DNA of 45,319 bases from Verrucomicrobiales bacterium (GCA_002726915.1 PBSY01000023.1:1-45319); one strand, 5' to 3'; numbered from the stretch's first letter, positions 8,911-17,422 are shown. The notes: generated from the letters alone by a model not told the origin. Numbers and translations are program-made.

Positions 8911-10056
8911 ATGAGCCACCAAGTTGCTATCGTTATGTCCGAGGTCTTCCTGCGTCGCCTCACGCCGTCACTAATGCCCTTCGTCCGGCGGGAGCTCGAC
9001 TACCGGATTATGAGTATCCACCGACCGATCAATGAACTGGAGAAACTGCTCCGTGACCTCGAACCGGACGGTCTAATTACCGAGTGGCTCGATGACAAGA
9101 CCGAAGCCTTGCTTGAGCTGGGCCTCAATATTCCTGCCGTGATTGTCGACACCGATTTTTCTTATCCCGGTGTCGTCAGCGTCGACGTTGACGATGAAGC
9201 GGTCGGTCGCGAAGCGGCTCAGGCCTTTCGACAATCCGGCTTGAGGAGTTTTGCCTGCCTCGGTAACGGGCAGCCCTATTCAGACCAACGCGTCGCCGGA
9301 TTCTTGGCGGCCATCGGTGAAGACGCCGAATTTTCCGAGCACACCGTCACCGGCTTTGAAGACAGCCGTTACAGCGAATCGTTCGTCCGCCCTAATCCGG
9401 CGTTGCGGAAGTGGCTCACCGAGCTGCCGAAGCCGGTCGGCATTTTCGCTGTCCATGATCCACTCGGCCGATTCCTTTGCGGCGCCTGCCAGCAGCTCGA
9501 CCTCAAGATTCCGGAAGACGTATCCGTGATCGGAGCCAACAACGACGACCTTGTCTGCGGACTCACCCACCCCATGCTTTCAAGCGTCGCGATTCCCTGG
9601 GACGCCATTGGCGAGGTCGCCGGGGAAGCTATGCAGCGACTTATCAACGGTGAAAATACCGAATCGAGTGAAGCCCGACTGGTCCCTCCTAGCGGCGTGG
9701 TGCTTCGCCACTCTGCAAACCACTTCGCGGTCAATGATCCCATGCTTCGCCGCGCCATGTCATATCTTTCCGACAGGATGCAGGATTCCATCAGCGTCGG
9801 CACGATGTGTCGTGATCTGCGAGTGGCTCGTCGGACACTAGAACGAAAATTCAAGGAACACTACCGCTGCAGCCCCTGGGAAATGCTTTGCCAGTTACGA
9901 GTCAATCAGGCGAAGCAACTGCTCGCTAATTCGAATCATCCAGTCTCATTAATCTCGGAGCTTTGTGGCTTTCACGATCCTGAGCGAATGGCTGTCGTCT
10001 TCAAGCGACTAACCGGCATGCCTCCTTCACAATACCGTAAAGTTTCTGGGCCTTAA
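8911..10056 (+). CDS. xylR: XylR-type transcriptional regulator (AraC family)
   Basis: A 381-residue regulator built like E. coli XylR. The N-terminal two-thirds is a LacI/periplasmic-binding-protein-like sugar sensor (VAIVMSEVFLRR at the start, ISVIGANNDD and SSVAIPWDAIG near residue 230). The C-terminal 100 residues are an AraC-type double helix-turn-helix (helix starting VARRTLERKFK, then ELCGFHDPERM and GMPPSQYRK). I chose ATG 8911 because upstream residues in the longer frame (from 8815) are unlike the family and would overlap the operator. It probably senses xylose and activates xylA. No xylose transporter or kinase is adjacent. Confidence 0.88.
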   Translation: MSHQVAIVMSEVFLRRLTPSLMPFVRRELDYRIMSIHRPINELEKLLRDLEPDGLITEWLDDKTEALLELGLNIPAVIVDTDFSYPGVVSVDVDDEAVGREAAQAFRQSGLRSFACLGNGQPYSDQRVAGFLAAIGEDAEFSEHTVTGFEDSRYSESFVRPNPALRKWLTELPKPVGIFAVHDPLGRFLCGACQQLDLKIPEDVSVIGANNDDLVCGLTHPMLSSVAIPWDAIGEVAGEAMQRLINGENTESSEARLVPPSGVVLRHSANHFAVNDPMLRRAMSYLSDRMQDSISVGTMCRDLRVARRTLERKFKEHYRCSPWEMLCQLRVNQAKQLLANSNHPVSLISELCGFHDPERMAVVFKRLTGMPPSQYRKVSGP

Positions 10057-10085
10057 ACCTCCGTGCTTCAGGGGTTTCTTCTTTC
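10055..10085 (+). terminator. Candidate xylR terminator
   Basis: A 7-bp stem AAACCTC/GGGGTTT (one G-U pair) with a 9-base loop starts inside the xylR stop codon region and is followed by the T-rich run cttcttt. It is a moderate intrinsic terminator. Confidence 0.4.
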
Positions 10086-10245
10086 AAGAGCACCGCCACC
10101 ACCCTGCTAACTTCTATCGTCTCGAGATCAGCAAATCGAAGCGACCCGTTCCGGTCGATCAGTAAATAATCGGGATGAGAGTCACTCTAATAGGCTTTCC
10201 TTTTAGCTGACCGTTAGGAATTACAGGTCCGTCAGCTGTATTTAT
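10057..10245 (-). pseudogene. Decayed redoxin/thioredoxin-like gene fragment
   Basis: On the minus strand two adjoining frames read as one protein broken by a frameshift near 10173-10180. The first gives GQLKGKPIRVTLIP; the second gives DYLLIDRNGSLRFADLE followed by VVAVLLKEE. The LIDRNG-x-LRFADL pattern is what C-terminal halves of TlpA/redoxin-type proteins look like (strand, Asp-Arg-Asn-Gly turn, strand, final helix). A stop at 10246-10248 closes the frame upstream, and no CxxC part survives. It is best explained as a relic; the family call is tentative. Confidence 0.4.
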
Positions 10246-10402
10246 TCACCGTTCAGGATTCAACGACTACGCTACCCTACCCTCGAAATTACTGAGGTAT
10301 CGCTCAAAGAAAATCCTACACCATAAATTGCTTCTCCAACCCAACTACTGGAGAGCAAGATACTCGGTCAAATAATTAACAGCACCCTGACCACGGACAG
10401 AA
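10246..10402. other. Intergenic, nothing recognised
   Basis: This is the remainder of the 346-bp gap between xylR and the next sulfatase. No further gene, hairpin with T-run or clear promoter was seen. Confidence 0.4.
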
Positions 10403-12049
10403 TCATTGATTCCTATTCGATTGCCCCTTGGCTTTGGCAGCCTTCTCTTCCATCGCCTTCTTCCGGATAATTCCCCGTTTCCGAATCTCGTCGGAGTGAA
10501 ACCTCCGCTCAATATTGGTAAGATCTTGCTTCTCATTTTCTGGAACGAGGAACTCAACGCGACGAGCTTCCAACGCCTCATGCATAAGCTTGATCACGCC
10601 TCGATACTCGGGATTATCGTATTGATTCACCATCTCTTTCGGATCGGTCTCGAGATCGTAGAGCCCCCACTCCTCGACGTCGTAGTAATTTAACAATTTG
10701 TAACGACCGTCGTAAACACCCTCATGACGCTGAACCATGTGCCAACCGGGATACTCATAGTAATGGTAGTAGTGCGTCGTCCTCCAATCTTCAGGGGTAG
10801 CTCCCTTCAGGATGGGAACTAGGCTAGCACCCTGCATGTCATCTGGAGGGGAAATTCCTGCAATATCGAGAAAGGTCTCGGCAAAGTCGAGGTTCGAAAC
10901 GAGGTCACTGTTCACCCCGCCAGCCGTCACCACTCCCGGCCAACTGACCAGTAGCGGAGTGCGATAGGACTCATCGAACATGAAACGCTTGTCAAACCAT
11001 CCGTGCTCGCCCAGATAGAAGCCCTGGTCACTGGAGTAAATGAAAACGGTGTTCTCTGAAAGACTCAAGTCTTCGAGTTTTTTCTGGAGTTCCCCGATGC
11101 AATCGTCCACCGACCGGATACATCGAAGGTAGTCTTTTAAGTAACGCTGATATTTCCAACGAATTAGGTCCTTACCCTGTGGATTTGCTCTAACAAAAGC
11201 ATCATTCTTAGGCTGATAGGCGGCATCCCAATCGGCCTGCTGTTTGGGCGTCATGCGATTGTAGGCCATCATGAACTGCCCAGTTTCATCCCGTTCTTTT
11301 ACCTTCAAATCACGACCGAGCGTCATTGTTTTTTCGATCGACATGTCCTGCTCTCTCGCCGCAGTCCCGCGATTTTCGTAGTCATCGAACAAGGTATCTG
11401 GTTCAGGAATTTTGACGTGGTCGAATAAGGATAAATATTTTGGCGCGGGATCCCAAGCTCGATGGGGTGCTTTGTGCTGCACCATCAGTATAAAAGGCTT
11501 CTCCTTATCGCGTTGCTCTGACAACCACACTTTTGCCTTTTCGGTGATGATCTCGCTACAGTAGCCAGTCTCTTGGTGCCTACCTTCAGGTGTAATGAAA
11601 TCTGGATTGTAGTAGCTACCTTGACCCGGCAGCACCTCCCAATGATCAAACCCGGTCGGCTCGCTCGCAAGATGCCACTTACCGATAATTGCCGTCTCGT
11701 AACCGGCCTGCTGTAAGAGCTTGGGAAAAGTCTGCTGAGAGCCATCGAATTTGGTCGCTTCGTTCTTGTAGAACCCGTTCAAATGACTGTATTTCCCGGT
11801 CAGTATGGTGGCACGACTCGGGCCACAAATCGAGTTTGTCACCATGCAGCGCGTGAACCGCATGCCTTCCTCAGCGATACGGTCGAGGTTGGGGGTCGGA
11901 GCCACTTCAGCCAGCCGGCCACCATAGCAACTAATCGCCTGAGTGGCGTGATCATCCGAAAAAACAAAAACAATATTAGGCCGCGTATTCGCCTGCACCG
12001 AGGCAGACCCAAGCATCAGAAGTGTAGCAAAAATTGTCGGGAGCTTCAT
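10403..12049 (-). CDS. Exported sulfatase (type I, S1 family)
   Basis: A 548-residue sulfatase with a signal peptide (residues 1-20, cleavage near VQA-NT). [19 protein letters not shown] carries the paired calcium-binding aspartates. C75-G-P-S-R is the formylglycine signature. GKWHLAS and [17 protein letters not shown] are further active-site segments. The last is characteristic of iduronate-2-sulfatase/choline-sulfatase-like and heparan-type sulfatases, so a carbohydrate sulfate substrate is likely. The C-terminal tail is Lys/Glu/Ala-rich. It has its own ATG and 159 bp upstream before the selenoprotein gene on the same strand. Confidence 0.92.
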   Translation of the reverse strand: MKLPTIFATLLMLGSASVQANTRPNIVFVFSDDHATQAISCYGGRLAEVAPTPNLDRIAEEGMRFTRCMVTNSICGPSRATILTGKYSHLNGFYKNEATKFDGSQQTFPKLLQQAGYETAIIGKWHLASEPTGFDHWEVLPGQGSYYNPDFITPEGRHQETGYCSEIITEKAKVWLSEQRDKEKPFILMVQHKAPHRAWDPAPKYLSLFDHVKIPEPDTLFDDYENRGTAAREQDMSIEKTMTLGRDLKVKERDETGQFMMAYNRMTPKQQADWDAAYQPKNDAFVRANPQGKDLIRWKYQRYLKDYLRCIRSVDDCIGELQKKLEDLSLSENTVFIYSSDQGFYLGEHGWFDKRFMFDESYRTPLLVSWPGVVTAGGVNSDLVSNLDFAETFLDIAGISPPDDMQGASLVPILKGATPEDWRTTHYYHYYEYPGWHMVQRHEGVYDGRYKLLNYYDVEEWGLYDLETDPKEMVNQYDNPEYRGVIKLMHEALEARRVEFLVPENEKQDLTNIERRFHSDEIRKRGIIRKKAMEEKAAKAKGQSNRNQ

Positions 12050-12208
12050 AATTAAGATGTTCTACCATGACATCATTCCTCTCGAAGTAATCAAAATATA
12101 TGAGCCCTCTTCAAGTCTCATATTCGCGACATCTTGAAATTGATGATGAAAAGCCGACTCCATCCAACAATTCATAGATGCTTGTAACCTGTATACCTGT
12201 ATATGCAG

Positions 12209-12964
12209 TCACAGCCGAGAAAGCAGTTCTTCGGCCGTAGGGCGAACCCTCCAATTGTCGGTCAAGAGCTTCTCCTGAATATTGCCTTTCTCATCGACGA
12301 TAATAACCGCTGGTCTCGAAATGTCCCCTCCGGTTGGGTAACCAGCAACGTGACGAAGCCCGAAGGCGTCGATCACCTTCAACTCAGGATCTGCCAACAA
12401 TGGAAAAGTAAATCCCTTCGGCGACATCTTATCTTTCACTTCTCCAGCCGTACTGGTGCTTATTCCGATCAATACAGCTCCTTTATCATCAAATTTGCTA
12501 ATTTCTGTCTGCAAACCTTGCAGCTCTGAGACACAAAACGGTCACCAAAACCCGCGGTAAAATGAGAGCACGACTTTCTTATCACGAAAATCTGAGAGCG
12601 AGACCATTTCTCCGTTCGCGTCGCTCAACGTAAAATTGGGCGCCTTCTCTAATTGCCTTGTCGTTTCGCTCAGTCCGGGCATCTGGTATGAAAGAAAAAA
12701 GACGTAAAACAAAAGTAATCCCGCCATCCCCACTGAGAAAAGCATTCCTCCAAGGTGAAGAATCCGTCTCCCGTTTCCAATCATGCTCCAATTGCTGACC
12801 AAACCCCAAACCGCGAAACCTGATGCCAATATCACAGACGGAAGATTGACCCATGGCACATCCCTAAGGGAAGGAAATTGGACAAAAACAGTAAAGTAGC
12901 TAAGGAATCCAACAAAGGCGATCAAAGGAGCGAGCCAAAAGGAGTGCTTCAGTAAAGATTTCAT
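12209..12964 (-). CDS. Membrane-anchored redoxin, probable selenoprotein (TGA = Sec)
   Basis: One 251-residue protein if the in-frame TGA at 12542-12544 is read as selenocysteine. Residues 8-30, 39-58 and 71-93 are three membrane helices; the positive-inside rule (K2, K6, then RR67-68 between helices 2 and 3) puts the C-terminus in the periplasm. An AhpC/TSA-type redoxin domain follows, opening APNFTLSD. Its active site reads RGFW-U141-P-F-C144. In this family the first position is the peroxidatic cysteine (RGxWCPxC), so TGA replaces exactly the catalytic residue. The same frame continues as a complete redoxin fold (GAVLIGIS, FPLLADPE, HVAGYPTGG, PAVIIVDEKGNI) to a normal stop. The UGA is followed by C and by a SECIS-like hairpin. 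The likely role is reduction of peroxides or disulfides in the periplasm. The alternative is a nonsense mutation of TGC or TGT. Confidence 0.75.
12506..12533 (-). promoter_or_regulatory. Candidate bacterial SECIS element
   Basis: In the mRNA sense (minus strand), the stem CUGCAA/UUGCAG closes a GGU apical loop (12509-12523). The loop begins at the 25th base after the UGA. An alternative extended form pairs UGUCU (12529-12533) with AGACA (12506-12510) below GCAA-GGU-UUGC. Bacterial SECIS hairpins lie in the coding sequence just downstream of UGA and carry a conserved G in the apical loop. The E. coli fdhF element has a similar GC-A-GGU-CU-GC apex. It would recruit SelB. Confidence 0.6.
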
Positions 12965-13090
12965 TTTCAGTTATACGACGGCCGAGCCTGCCCGTCTCTT
13001 AGCGGTCGCTTACCATTCATAGCGACAAATAGCGTGATTCGGTCAAGCTCTGTATTGAGTCACGGTTTCTCGATCTCTAACCTATCGCCT

Positions 13091-14329
13091 ATGCGATCAC
13101 ATATCATCGCGATTATCGCCGCATTGTCTCCCCTTGTCATGATAGCCGAGGATAAGAAATTTGAACCTAATTACGACGAGTCTCTTATCCCAGACTATGC
13201 GCTACCCAACCCCCTTGAGGGTGTGACACAAGCAAAGCAATGGTCGGCAAAACGCATTGAGTGGCTTGACTTGCTTGGACGGGAAATGTTCGGCGTGATT
13301 CCGAAATCTTTTACTGACGTTAATGTCAGCTCCCTAATCAGCTCTCCTGACAAAACCATACTGAACGGACGAGGCAAGCTTCGACAACTTACAATTCATC
13401 TGGCCGGGCAGGACATTAAAGTTAGCCTGTTCCTGCCAGCTAATGCTTCAGCTGCTGCACCTGCACCTGCTTTTCTCGGCTACAATTTTTCCGGTAATCA
13501 CTCAGTCTTCAATGATCCGGATATCGAGTTGACCAATAGCTGGATGCGAAAGAAAAAAGATAATCGTGCCAGTGCTGAAGATCGCGGCGCAAGCTCGAGC
13601 CGGTGGCCGGTAGAACGAATCCTTACCAACGGATTTGCCCTCGCCACTGTCTACTACGGCGACGTTGACCCGGATCAGGACGACGGTTTCAAAAATGGTG
13701 TTCATGCTCAGCTTGGAAAGCCCGCTCCACATGAAGCCGCTTCCATTGCAACTTGGGCTTGGGCTCTGAGTCGCATTCTCGATGTAATTGAGAGTGAGAT
13801 TGTCGAGATTGACGCCACCAAGGTCGCCGTTTTTGGCCACTCGAGGCTCGGTAAAACTTCACTCTGGGCAGGCGCCAGCGACAGCCGTTTTGCTCTCGTT
13901 ATTTCCAATAATTCAGGTTGTGGAGGCGCCGCCCTTTCACGCCGCAAGATTGGAGAAACTGTCTCAAGAATTACCCATTCATTTCCCCATTGGTTTTGCG
14001 ATAATTTCGATCACTACGCCAACAACGAAGACGCCATGCCTTTTGATAATCATACGCTACTGGCCATGATCGCTCCGCGACCGCTTTACGTTGCAAGCGC
14101 TGAAGAAGATCGCTGGGCTGACCCCAAGGGTGAGTTTCTTTCCTGCCTCCACGCCTCCCCGGTCTACAAATTACTGGGAACTGAAGGGTTACCCGCGACC
14201 GAGATACCTCAAGTGAATCAACCAATTCATGGTCAGATCGGCTACCACATCCGAACCGGCAGGCACGATGTGACCGACTACGACTGGGAGCAATACATCA
14301 AGTTTGCTAAGCAGCACCTTAACCCGTGA
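13091..14329 (+). CDS. CE15-like glucuronoyl esterase, exported
   Basis: A 412-residue alpha/beta-hydrolase. I chose ATG 13091 because it begins a proper signal peptide (MRSHIIAIIAALSPLVMIA); an upstream GTG at 13034 adds 19 unlikely residues. The nucleophile is S251 in GHSRLGKTSLWAG, the variant of the CE15 GCSRxGK motif seen in many bacterial members. EEDRWADPKGEF and the histidine in GYHIRTGRHDVTDYDW are the usual C-terminal active-site segments. CE15 enzymes cleave esters between glucuronic acid of xylan and lignin or other alcohols. The neighbouring xylA/xylR and sulfatases support breakdown of a uronate-bearing polymer. It is convergent with the ThuA gene, with 4 bp between the stops. 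Confidence 0.85.
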   Translation: MRSHIIAIIAALSPLVMIAEDKKFEPNYDESLIPDYALPNPLEGVTQAKQWSAKRIEWLDLLGREMFGVIPKSFTDVNVSSLISSPDKTILNGRGKLRQLTIHLAGQDIKVSLFLPANASAAAPAPAFLGYNFSGNHSVFNDPDIELTNSWMRKKKDNRASAEDRGASSSRWPVERILTNGFALATVYYGDVDPDQDDGFKNGVHAQLGKPAPHEAASIATWAWALSRILDVIESEIVEIDATKVAVFGHSRLGKTSLWAGASDSRFALVISNNSGCGGAALSRRKIGETVSRITHSFPHWFCDNFDHYANNEDAMPFDNHTLLAMIAPRPLYVASAEEDRWADPKGEFLSCLHASPVYKLLGTEGLPATEIPQVNQPIHGQIGYHIRTGRHDVTDYDWEQYIKFAKQHLNP

Positions 14330-14333
14330 ATTC

Positions 14334-15101
14334 TCAGTCTAGCGCCCACTCGATGGCCTGTTTGAGAAATTGGCAAAATTCTGCACTCTCAAAGTCAGAC
14401 CGTTGCCCCAGTGAAGTATAAAAAATCTTCGCCGCATTATCACCGGCCTCATTGGTCCAAGCGACAGGTTCTATCTCATGCCCTTCGATCTTTCCATTGA
14501 GTAATAGGGTGGTTGAATCGGCTAATGGCTTCACCCGATACAGCTTGTTCGACTTTGGCAACTCTCCAATACCCTTTAGTAAAGGATGTGACTCAGCTCT
14601 CTTTTCAACGGTGATCGTTGCCAACTCCTCACGGTAATGACCGTTGTAATTGCCACCTAGAATCTCTGGGTCGAATTCCTCCCACACATCGTGCCCAACG
14701 GGCGCGGGTTGCCCTTTCAGGTGGAAGGCGTGGCTTGATGTCCGTATCGCGACTAGCGGCTTGCCGGCTGCCACATGATTTTTCAGCGCTTGTATATCCT
14801 CTTTTTCCGGCGCCCGTCGCCTAGCGCTAATAAAGGCGAGATCTGCATCTTTTAACGCTTCTGCCAGATGGGAAAAATCGTTTCGCACCTCATCCTCCGG
14901 TTTAGCTAGGATGAAGGTTGCTGCATACCCCTCCGGTTCTAACAGGTCCTCGAAGAATTTCGGAACGTTTTCGAGGGTTCCATATTCTTTTTCGCCAAGC
15001 ACGAATACAATTTTAGGCTTTGCGCCCGAAGACTTGTCGTCAGCATGGAGGATCAGTCCGAGCAGACATAACGAAGATACAATACCAACCAAACGCCTCA
15101 T
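14334..15101 (-). CDS. Exported ThuA-domain protein
   Basis: A 255-residue protein with a signal peptide (residues 1-20, ending LHADD). The rest is a ThuA-like (PF06283) glutamine-amidotransferase-like fold: IVFVLGEKEYGT, DLAFISARRRAPEKEDI, GKPLVAIRTSSHAF and GGNYNGHY in order. In PVC genomes such proteins accompany sugar dehydrogenases and PVC heme proteins. The name comes from trehalose utilisation in Rhizobium, and the actual activity is unresolved. The catalytic Cys of true amidotransferases is absent: the RTSSH segment stands at the elbow position. The 3' end abuts the CE15 gene (convergent). Confidence 0.85.
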   Translation of the reverse strand: MRRLVGIVSSLCLLGLILHADDKSSGAKPKIVFVLGEKEYGTLENVPKFFEDLLEPEGYAATFILAKPEDEVRNDFSHLAEALKDADLAFISARRRAPEKEDIQALKNHVAAGKPLVAIRTSSHAFHLKGQPAPVGHDVWEEFDPEILGGNYNGHYREELATITVEKRAESHPLLKGIGELPKSNKLYRVKPLADSTTLLLNGKIEGHEIEPVAWTNEAGDNAAKIFYTSLGQRSDFESAEFCQFLKQAIEWALD

Positions 15102-15196
15102 TTTTTACAATAGCACCTTAAAAGGATTTTGTTCTATTCCGGCTATCCCCTATTTCACGGCCCCCGTATGCGCAAAAAGACCTTTTAGATAAATCG

Positions 15197-16759
15197 CTAC
15201 TTCTCTCCACCACCTTGCTCGTCGAGGCCGCCTGTCATCTTGCTCGCATTAATTCCCTTGGGAGCCTGGGGCCAAGGCGTCTCGCCCGGCGCCCACTCCT
15301 TAGGCTGAGTTGAACGGATCGCATCGACGTGATCTTTGAGCCACTGGGGCACATTTTTGTTTTCTTCAAGACCGTAAACATACGGCAGCGGTGGCTCCAT
15401 TAGCAGAGGCTTATCACCGAGCGGTGGGCGCTCGCTCGCCGCCTGTTTGAGGCGCTCGGTCAGCTTTAAAACTATTTCAGGATTGGCTTCCGCAATATTG
15501 GTCGTTTCAGACGGGTCTTCAGCCACGTTAAACAGCAATTCTCCCATTAGTTTATAGTCACCACTGCGAATGGTCGGCACACGGACGCTTCCCTCAACAT
15601 CAAAGATGATTTCCGTTCGTGGACTCGGTTCTTCCCCGAAAATCACATCAGTTTGATCTAGGCCATCGACCGAAGTGTCTTGCTTGTGATTTCCACCCGC
15701 AAGGGTGATGAAGGTTGTATACCAATCAGCAATGAAGAACATTTCATCACTTTTGCTGCCGGGCTCTGTATGTCCAGGCCAACGCACGAGACATGGCGTA
15801 CGCACGCCACCCTCGAAAGTAGTGTTCTTCGTCCCACGATAAGGCGCGCTCATTTCTTCCAACACCGGACCATTGTCGTTGGCAAAAATGAAAAGCGTAT
15901 TGTCTCGAATTCCCTTCTCTTCAACCGCCTTTATGATCTTGCCAACATTCATGTCCATGTTTTCCAGCATGGCATCTCGGATCTCAAGCGGCTCATCGGC
16001 ATTACCTTCGAAGCCGGGAGGCGGATTGAGCGGGCCATGCACGGCATTGAACGCTACGTAAACAAAAAGCGGCTCTTGACCCGTTGACTCCTCAATGACA
16101 CGGACCGCTTCGTCGGCAAGCAGATCCGTCGCATAGCCTTCCTCCCAGACCGGTTTCTGATTTCGATGCCAGTCATACACGGCGAATCGTGCCGGCGCGT
16201 TGTGAACAATAGACTTGTTGTAATAATCAATTCCCCATGCGTAAAAGCCATACTGGTGCATAAAGCCCTGTCCCATTGGTAGATGCTCGGGTAGCCACTC
16301 ACCGCAGTGCCACTTGCCACAGAGCGATGTAAAATAGCCAGCATCCTTCAACGCCTCAGCCACAGTTCGTTCCGAGCTTTCAAGAGCATGGATGCGTCGA
16401 GTCTCTTCACCGGCTTCAGTGTGCGCCAGCGTCAGCCCCAATTTGGCGAGATAGCTTGGCTTGCCGAAGTCTTCTGAGCGCCAGTCCATCCAGTTGCGAA
16501 ACGAATAACGTCCCGTCAGGAAAGCACCTCGTGTCGGAGCGCAGACAGAGTGGGTGTAATGAGCCGTCAGTTGGAGTCCTTCGGACGCTAGCGTATCGAG
16601 GTTTGGCGTGAGTTCGGCATTACCACCGTTAAAGCCGGGCTGAGCCCAGCCCATGTCATCGCTGAGGATGAAGATAATGTTTGGACGAGAGCCAGCAAGG
16701 TCGCTAGAATGAGCCAGCAGCGGTAAGCAGCAGAGGGCAATAAGATTCAGAAGTCGCAT
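15197..16759 (-). CDS. Exported sulfatase (arylsulfatase B-like)
   Basis: A 520-residue sulfatase. I chose ATG 16759 over a TTG at 16774; it starts a signal peptide (MRLLNLIALCCLPLLAHS). NIIFILSDDMGWAQPGFNGG supplies calcium ligands. C73-A-P-T-R is the formylglycine site, with Thr at the position that is usually Ser, a variant seen in arylsulfatase B/I/J-like enzymes. GKWHCGEW and FANDNGPV continue the active site. The likely substrate is a sulfated amino sugar or other glycan unit (inferred from the subtype). The C-terminal 80 residues are Pro-rich and end in a Gly/Gln tail. Confidence 0.91.
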   Translation of the reverse strand: MRLLNLIALCCLPLLAHSSDLAGSRPNIIFILSDDMGWAQPGFNGGNAELTPNLDTLASEGLQLTAHYTHSVCAPTRGAFLTGRYSFRNWMDWRSEDFGKPSYLAKLGLTLAHTEAGEETRRIHALESSERTVAEALKDAGYFTSLCGKWHCGEWLPEHLPMGQGFMHQYGFYAWGIDYYNKSIVHNAPARFAVYDWHRNQKPVWEEGYATDLLADEAVRVIEESTGQEPLFVYVAFNAVHGPLNPPPGFEGNADEPLEIRDAMLENMDMNVGKIIKAVEEKGIRDNTLFIFANDNGPVLEEMSAPYRGTKNTTFEGGVRTPCLVRWPGHTEPGSKSDEMFFIADWYTTFITLAGGNHKQDTSVDGLDQTDVIFGEEPSPRTEIIFDVEGSVRVPTIRSGDYKLMGELLFNVAEDPSETTNIAEANPEIVLKLTERLKQAASERPPLGDKPLLMEPPLPYVYGLEENKNVPQWLKDHVDAIRSTQPKEWAPGETPWPQAPKGINASKMTGGLDEQGGGEK

Positions 16760-16774
16760 AGGATCTTGATTCAA

Positions 16775-17008
16775 GCGGTGATCTCTCCGCTTCGCAAGTC
16801 TGAAGCGAGCTTCGACTTGGGCTGCTAACTTCGACAGAAGTCATCGCACCAAGGCAGAGACACCTCTGAATTCACTGTGAAATACGAAACAGTCGCGCTG
16901 GCACTGGCGGAAGTTATTGCTGTCCGCATGCTCAAAGGCAACCACCCCCCCATCAAAAGGGGTTGCCGCCGGCACATTAAAACTGCGCTAACCATCGCGG
17001 AATAGCGG
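16775..17008. other. Intergenic, nothing recognised
   Basis: This is the upstream part of the 330-bp gap between a sulfatase start and the small basic protein. A 74-codon minus frame (16825-17049) overlaps the candidate promoter and has no family features, so it is not called. Confidence 0.4.
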
Positions 17009-17037
17009 TTGACCGGACGACCGTTAGAAGGTATCTG
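17009..17037 (+). promoter_or_regulatory. Candidate sigma-70 promoter for small basic protein
   Basis: TTGACC (17009-17014) and TATCTG (17032-17037) are separated by 17 bp and lie 54 bp upstream of the ATG at 17091. The match to -35/-10 consensus is good for -35 and fair for -10. Confidence 0.4.
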
Positions 17038-17058
17038 TTGCACCCTCAAAATCTACCC

Positions 17059-17072
17059 GGTCAATTTTGACC
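17059..17072. repeat. 14-bp perfect palindrome upstream of small gene
   Basis: GGTCAA-TT-TTGACC ends 18 bp before the ATG at 17091 and lies just after the candidate promoter. It could be an operator or a 5'-leader hairpin; nothing more can be said. Confidence 0.35.
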
Positions 17073-17090
17073 ACAAAGAAAGCCAGAATC

Positions 17091-17291
17091 ATGGGCAATC
17101 ACATCAGAAAAACCAACAACCAGTGCCAGACCCGTCCTCGCAAGAGCGGTGCCAAGAAGAACCGCCGCCGCCTCGAGCAGCGCCGCCGTCTTGTGGCCCT
17201 CGGTATGAACGAAGAAAAAGTCTCACGCCTGACTTCCCGGGATATCCTCGATCTCCTCAAGCGCCCTGCCAAGATCGGCAAGGAAAGCTAA
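17091..17291 (+). CDS. Small highly basic protein, unknown function
   Basis: A 66-residue protein starting MGNHIRKTNNQ. The first half is dense in Arg/Lys (KNRRRLEQRRRL); the second half is a helical acidic/basic segment ending DILDLLKRPAKIGKES. There is no signal peptide or membrane segment. The basic composition resembles small RNA- or ribosome-associated proteins, but I do not recognise a characterised family. It is a real gene because it has a candidate promoter, a strong terminator directly after it, and a composition unlike chance frames. An ATG-less extension to 17067 is possible but unneeded. It is a single-gene unit. Confidence 0.75.
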   Translation: MGNHIRKTNNQCQTRPRKSGAKKNRRRLEQRRRLVALGMNEEKVSRLTSRDILDLLKRPAKIGKES

Positions 17292-17316
17292 TCTGATCAC
17301 CAGATCCTTTTGAAAA

Positions 17317-17349
17317 GCGCCGCTTGGGATTTCCCGGCGGCGTTTTTTT
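17317..17349 (+). terminator. Strong intrinsic terminator of small basic gene
   Basis: A GC-rich hairpin (CGCCG, bulged C, TTGGG / CCCGG, CGGCG around an ATTT loop) is followed directly by seven T residues (17343-17349). It lies 26 bp after the stop at 17291. Confidence 0.85.
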
Positions 17350-17422
17350 GTGGGCGCAGCCCACCCTCTTTTTCCTTTTCATAAGAACCCCATCGAACTT
17401 CCCAACCGCCAGTAAGGCTCCC

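Noticed and set aside
12188..12203. Tandem 8-bp repeat CCTGTATA
   Set aside because: Two short copies only, in the 3' region of the selenoprotein gene; too small to interpret.
12542..12544. Simple nonsense mutation splitting a redoxin gene
   Set aside because: Not excluded, but less likely than Sec: the stop is exactly at the catalytic Cys, both halves are intact, and a SECIS-like hairpin follows.
16825..17049. 74-codon minus-strand frame in an intergenic gap
   Set aside because: No family features; it overlaps the candidate promoter of the small basic gene and has noise-like composition.
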